Assembly: GCA_000310025.1 (NCBI GenBank)
Contig: FN649727.1
Coordinates: 887,025-951,024 of the forward strand
Source: Ectocarpus siliculosus
Lineage: Eukaryota; Sar; Phaeophyceae; Ectocarpales; Ectocarpaceae
Reading direction: 5' to 3'
DNA length: 64,000 bases
Positions 61,607 through 64,000 of this stretch are shown in pieces. The notes below the pieces were generated by a model. The model was not told the origin of the DNA. It saw only the letters and a list, made by a program, of their open reading frames with translations, and searched no databases. The position numbers and the translations under genes were made by a program. Each line of letters starts with the position of its first letter. Position 1 is the first letter of the stretch.

Positions 61607-63579
61607 GTGTACGAGATCCAAGATATGGTACAACCGCACACAATAATCATTTTATTTACCTGGTGTCGCCCTTTATTGGTTTGAAACTCCAGCGAGCCTG
61701 CTCTCCAATTTCCAAGACACTGCTGCTCTTGCTATTTTACGGCCTCATTTTTATCGTTTTTCGGGTGGTGCCCGTGCCCCGCCACTCCCTTCACGTGCGT
61801 ATCACGACGCCGCCGTTCTCTCTTCGGCGCATGTACACGCCGCAAAGCAGCCATGAACCCAAGCTTCCTGTACCTCCTCCGCTGTTTTCTTCGCAATCGT
61901 GCAGGGGTATCTGGTGTCACCCTTCTTGGCGTACAACTTCAGCGAGCTCATCGAGAGCCACGCCGTGGACACCTACACGGAATTCGCCGAAGCCAACGAG
62001 GAGCTTCTAAAGAGCCTGCCGCCTACTCCACAGGTGAGATCGGCACAGCATGAGAACGTGACCTGATGCCAGAGGATTGTGAATGTGTGAATAGTACTTG
62101 TGGTAGGATGCGATTCCTCACGTGGCGTTGTCATTTCTGGATCATCCGTCCTGGTCTCAAGACGCCGATGTACTCCATCACCCTTCGGCACCAAGCATTC
62201 TGAGTACACTGGCCGGGGTCACACAACTTTTAATAGCTCCAACTAGGGTCCCCGTCTTCAACTATTCTCTTTGGAGATTCGTGAAGGCTTTGCCTCGTCG
62301 ACTTTATTTAGCCGAGGTTTCCACCGTTTTATTCATGGCCGGCATTCGAACTTCTGGTCTGGACCACCCGAAGGGCATACAAGGAGCGATTCAGCTGGAA
62401 CGTCGCGGATTGATTTGAAATCCTTCAGCAGAAACGCGATGCGTGTGTCCCGGATGGTCGTTGTTTGTTTTTTTATGCTGTTGCAGTATAAACGCGGGGT
62501 ACACGATATTGCACAACATGGTTGCGTGGCACGAAAGGCTGTATACACATGGAAGTATAATACCCTCTAAAACGTGAACGAGTGGATGACATGGGCTGGC
62601 TTCGTTTTTCCGTTACAGGCGTTGGACTACTACCACGGGGGAGACATGTACCTTTTCGACGAGTTCCAGACCAGTCGGCCTGCTTTCAGCCGCCGACCGA
62701 GAATTCAAAACCTTTACGACGTCTTCAGGTGCGGTGATATCGTATCGGCGACTCAGCCTTTACCGCCGACATATGCATGACTTATGCGTGCAAACGTGTT
62801 ACCTCCTCGGCCGTCGTTCCAGTTGTTGCTGTCGACTTTGCGCCTGCACATCTCTGCGACAAGCTTGTCATCATCAGATACAGATACCACGTCCACACGA
62901 GTGATTGTAACAGAGCTAGATATGCGCTCTGCTGCGTGTTTAGGCCCTAAGTTTCGGATACTGCTCTACTCAAGCGCGAGTAAAGCATGTACAAACGAAC
63001 GCAACCCAAAAGCATGTGAAGAAAGTCCTGTGCGAAGGCACGAGGGCAGCGCAAACGTTTCACGGAAAACATCCCTCGTCACGAACCAACGAACGAACAA
63101 ATATGTGTGCTTGCAGCTGCATCCGCGACGACGAGTTGGAACACGTCAAGACGATGTTCGCCTGCGAGCGGGGCACAGGCGCCCTGCCCTCCCCCAACGC
63201 AGCCGCGGCGACCCCGCGCTGGGCCCAAGACGCCACACCCACCATGCCCAATGCCACCGCCCCCAACATCCGCCGGAATACGGTCAAGAGAGCGGAGACC
63301 GATGACGCCGGCGGCGGGGGTCGCAGCGGCGGTTCGGACAAGCTGAGAACGGACATTGCCCGGAAAACCCCGCTGGAGGCGTTTACGGCCGCGTTCAACC
63401 CGCTCAGGGACCTGGTCAAGGCCGTCGAGAAGCGTGACGTCACGGAGAAGTTGCGGCGGGGAAGAGACAACGGCGGGGAGCAAGGCACAGATTCGGCCGT
63501 AGGGGCACGGGGAGGAGAAGAGGAGAAGATCGACGTGTCGGCCTCACGAAAGGAGCCGGAGGAAAAGCAAGATTCGTAG
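53692..63579 (+). CDS. PTOX: Cyclic-nucleotide-binding domain fused to plastid terminal oxidase (PTOX/alternative oxidase)
   Basis: Eleven exons: 53692-54289, 55523-55656, 55955-56092, 56707-56873, 58667-58923, 59600-59657, 60644-60740, 61398-61514, 61905-62033, 62619-62728 and 63117-63579. All phases agree; 755 residues. The N-terminus has a hydrophobic stretch (MIIRLICILGATDTAAAA) and a PAF word, a possible bipartite plastid signal. Residues ~130-244 form a cNBD with the phosphate-binding cassette GEASFTSG (Glu199) and PRTATV (Arg210). Residues 432-615 are PTOX: RFWFLETVAR (Glu447), NEMQHL (Glu487, His490), LIESHA (Glu539) and DDELEH (Glu608, His611), all six di-iron ligands. HGGDMYLFDEFQ marks the plastid form rather than mitochondrial AOX. 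PTOX oxidises plastoquinol with oxygen on thylakoids. The cNBD-PTOX link rests on splicing at CTG|gtgcgg (56093); reading through gives a stop at 56122 and a separate cNBD protein. The oxidase exons have no start Met of their own. The last ~135 residues are a Pro/Gly-rich, charged tail. Confidence 0.75.
53782..53833 (+). repeat. Coding tandem repeat, three units of 12 bases
   Basis: GGGCAACTGCAA-type units encode repeated GQLQ between the hydrophobic N-terminal stretch and the PAF word of the cNBD-PTOX protein. Confidence 0.85.
56478..56539 (+). repeat. CA/GA dinucleotide microsatellite in intron 3 of the PTOX fusion gene
   Basis: A CA run followed by about twenty GA units. Confidence 0.95.
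56874..58666 (+). other. PTOX: Long intron 4 of the PTOX fusion gene
   Basis: Donor gtgagt, acceptor cggcag, phase 2 on both sides. It contains self-complementary TACTGCTGTACAGCAGTA-type words at about 57258-57325 and a repeated GGAGCTG/TGATCGGAGCTG motif near 57623-57650 and 58103-58125. No other gene is seen. Confidence 0.75.
61576..61603 (+). repeat. CTG trinucleotide repeat in intron 8 of the PTOX fusion gene
   Basis: About nine CTG units, 60 bases after the exon 8 donor. Confidence 0.95.
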
Positions 63580-64000
63580 GCCAATTGCAGGCAGTCACAC
63601 GACTGAACCCTGGCGGAGACGAATCGGAAAATCGTTCGAATTACGTGGGGAGAGGAGTGCGAGGAGGATGCTACTGTCGGTCGTTTGGTCGGAATACATA
63701 CCTGGTTGTTGTGTGGCCCCGCTGTTGTGCCTTGCGATTCTGAAGTCAGCAGTGATGTTTGCGGGGTGCGGTGTATGTGGAGTTTTGGAAGCTATTGGCG
63801 ATTGAGCGTGTGCGAGGGCGGAGCGTTGAAAGAGAGAGCATGGCAGGGTAACAGCCTAAACAAGCAGGCAGAGGGAGGCCACGAAGACGCTTAAAACCTG
63901 ACGGTAGCGAGAGAAACCTGGCGTTAGAGTGATGCAGCGACACGTGGGGGGGGGGGGGTCGGGCGAGGAGAGGGTAGAGTGAGAGGTGCCAGATAGATTG
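63580..64000. other. 3' flank of the PTOX fusion gene
   Basis: No further coding signal; a poly-G run is at 63948-63958. Confidence 0.5.

Overview
The window looks like nuclear DNA of a photosynthetic eukaryote, most probably a brown alga or a close stramenopile (Ectocarpus-like). What is seen: seven multi- or single-exon genes whose reading frames are recovered only by splicing (44 inferred introns, about 0.1 to 3.5 kb, ending in AG and mostly starting GTGAGT/GTGCGG), GC-rich exons, abundant CAG/CTG and other microsatellites, and two runs of N. What is inferred: the plastid-type genes (plastid terminal oxidase, DUF1350 hydrolase) indicate a plastid; the species cannot be fixed from the sequence alone. 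All exon models were assembled by hand from reading frame, splice signals, phase agreement and recalled family motifs; no alignment was run.

Layout. 45-1260 (+): 3' end of an RRM-domain gene. 2748-6917 (-): DUF1350 alpha/beta-hydrolase-like gene, seven exons. 6918-17184: gene-poor, repeat-rich stretch with a 1.1-kb foldback element, two copies of a TA-flanked inverted-repeat element, a dispersed retroposon-like repeat, a minisatellite and an assembly gap. 17185-22250 (-): large ankyrin-repeat protein with one EF-hand-like loop. 22724-36676 (+): SPATA20/YyaL family gene, sixteen exons, with a third copy of the TA-flanked element in its 3.5-kb seventh intron. 36677-40505: no convincing gene, several repeats, a strong hairpin, a gap. 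40506-42335 (-): alanine/glycine-rich protein with a Tudor-knot/chromo-barrel signature split by a low-complexity insert. 43297-47425 (-): small protein joining a UEV-like (cysteine-less E2) fold to an F-box. 47426-51629: a second foldback element and a decayed coding region. 51630-53340 (-): exosome subunit RRP46. 53692-63579 (+): an eleven-exon gene predicted to fuse a cyclic-nucleotide-binding domain to plastid terminal oxidase (PTOX).

The genes are unrelated in function, as usual in such genomes. Two head-to-head pairs (ankyrin/SPATA20 and RRP46/PTOX fusion) share short intergenic spaces that may be bidirectional promoters. The most interesting predictions are the cyclic-nucleotide-binding-PTOX fusion, which would put plastid chlororespiration under a nucleotide-sensing domain, and the UEV-F-box fusion, which would link an inactive E2 fold directly to an SCF adaptor motif.
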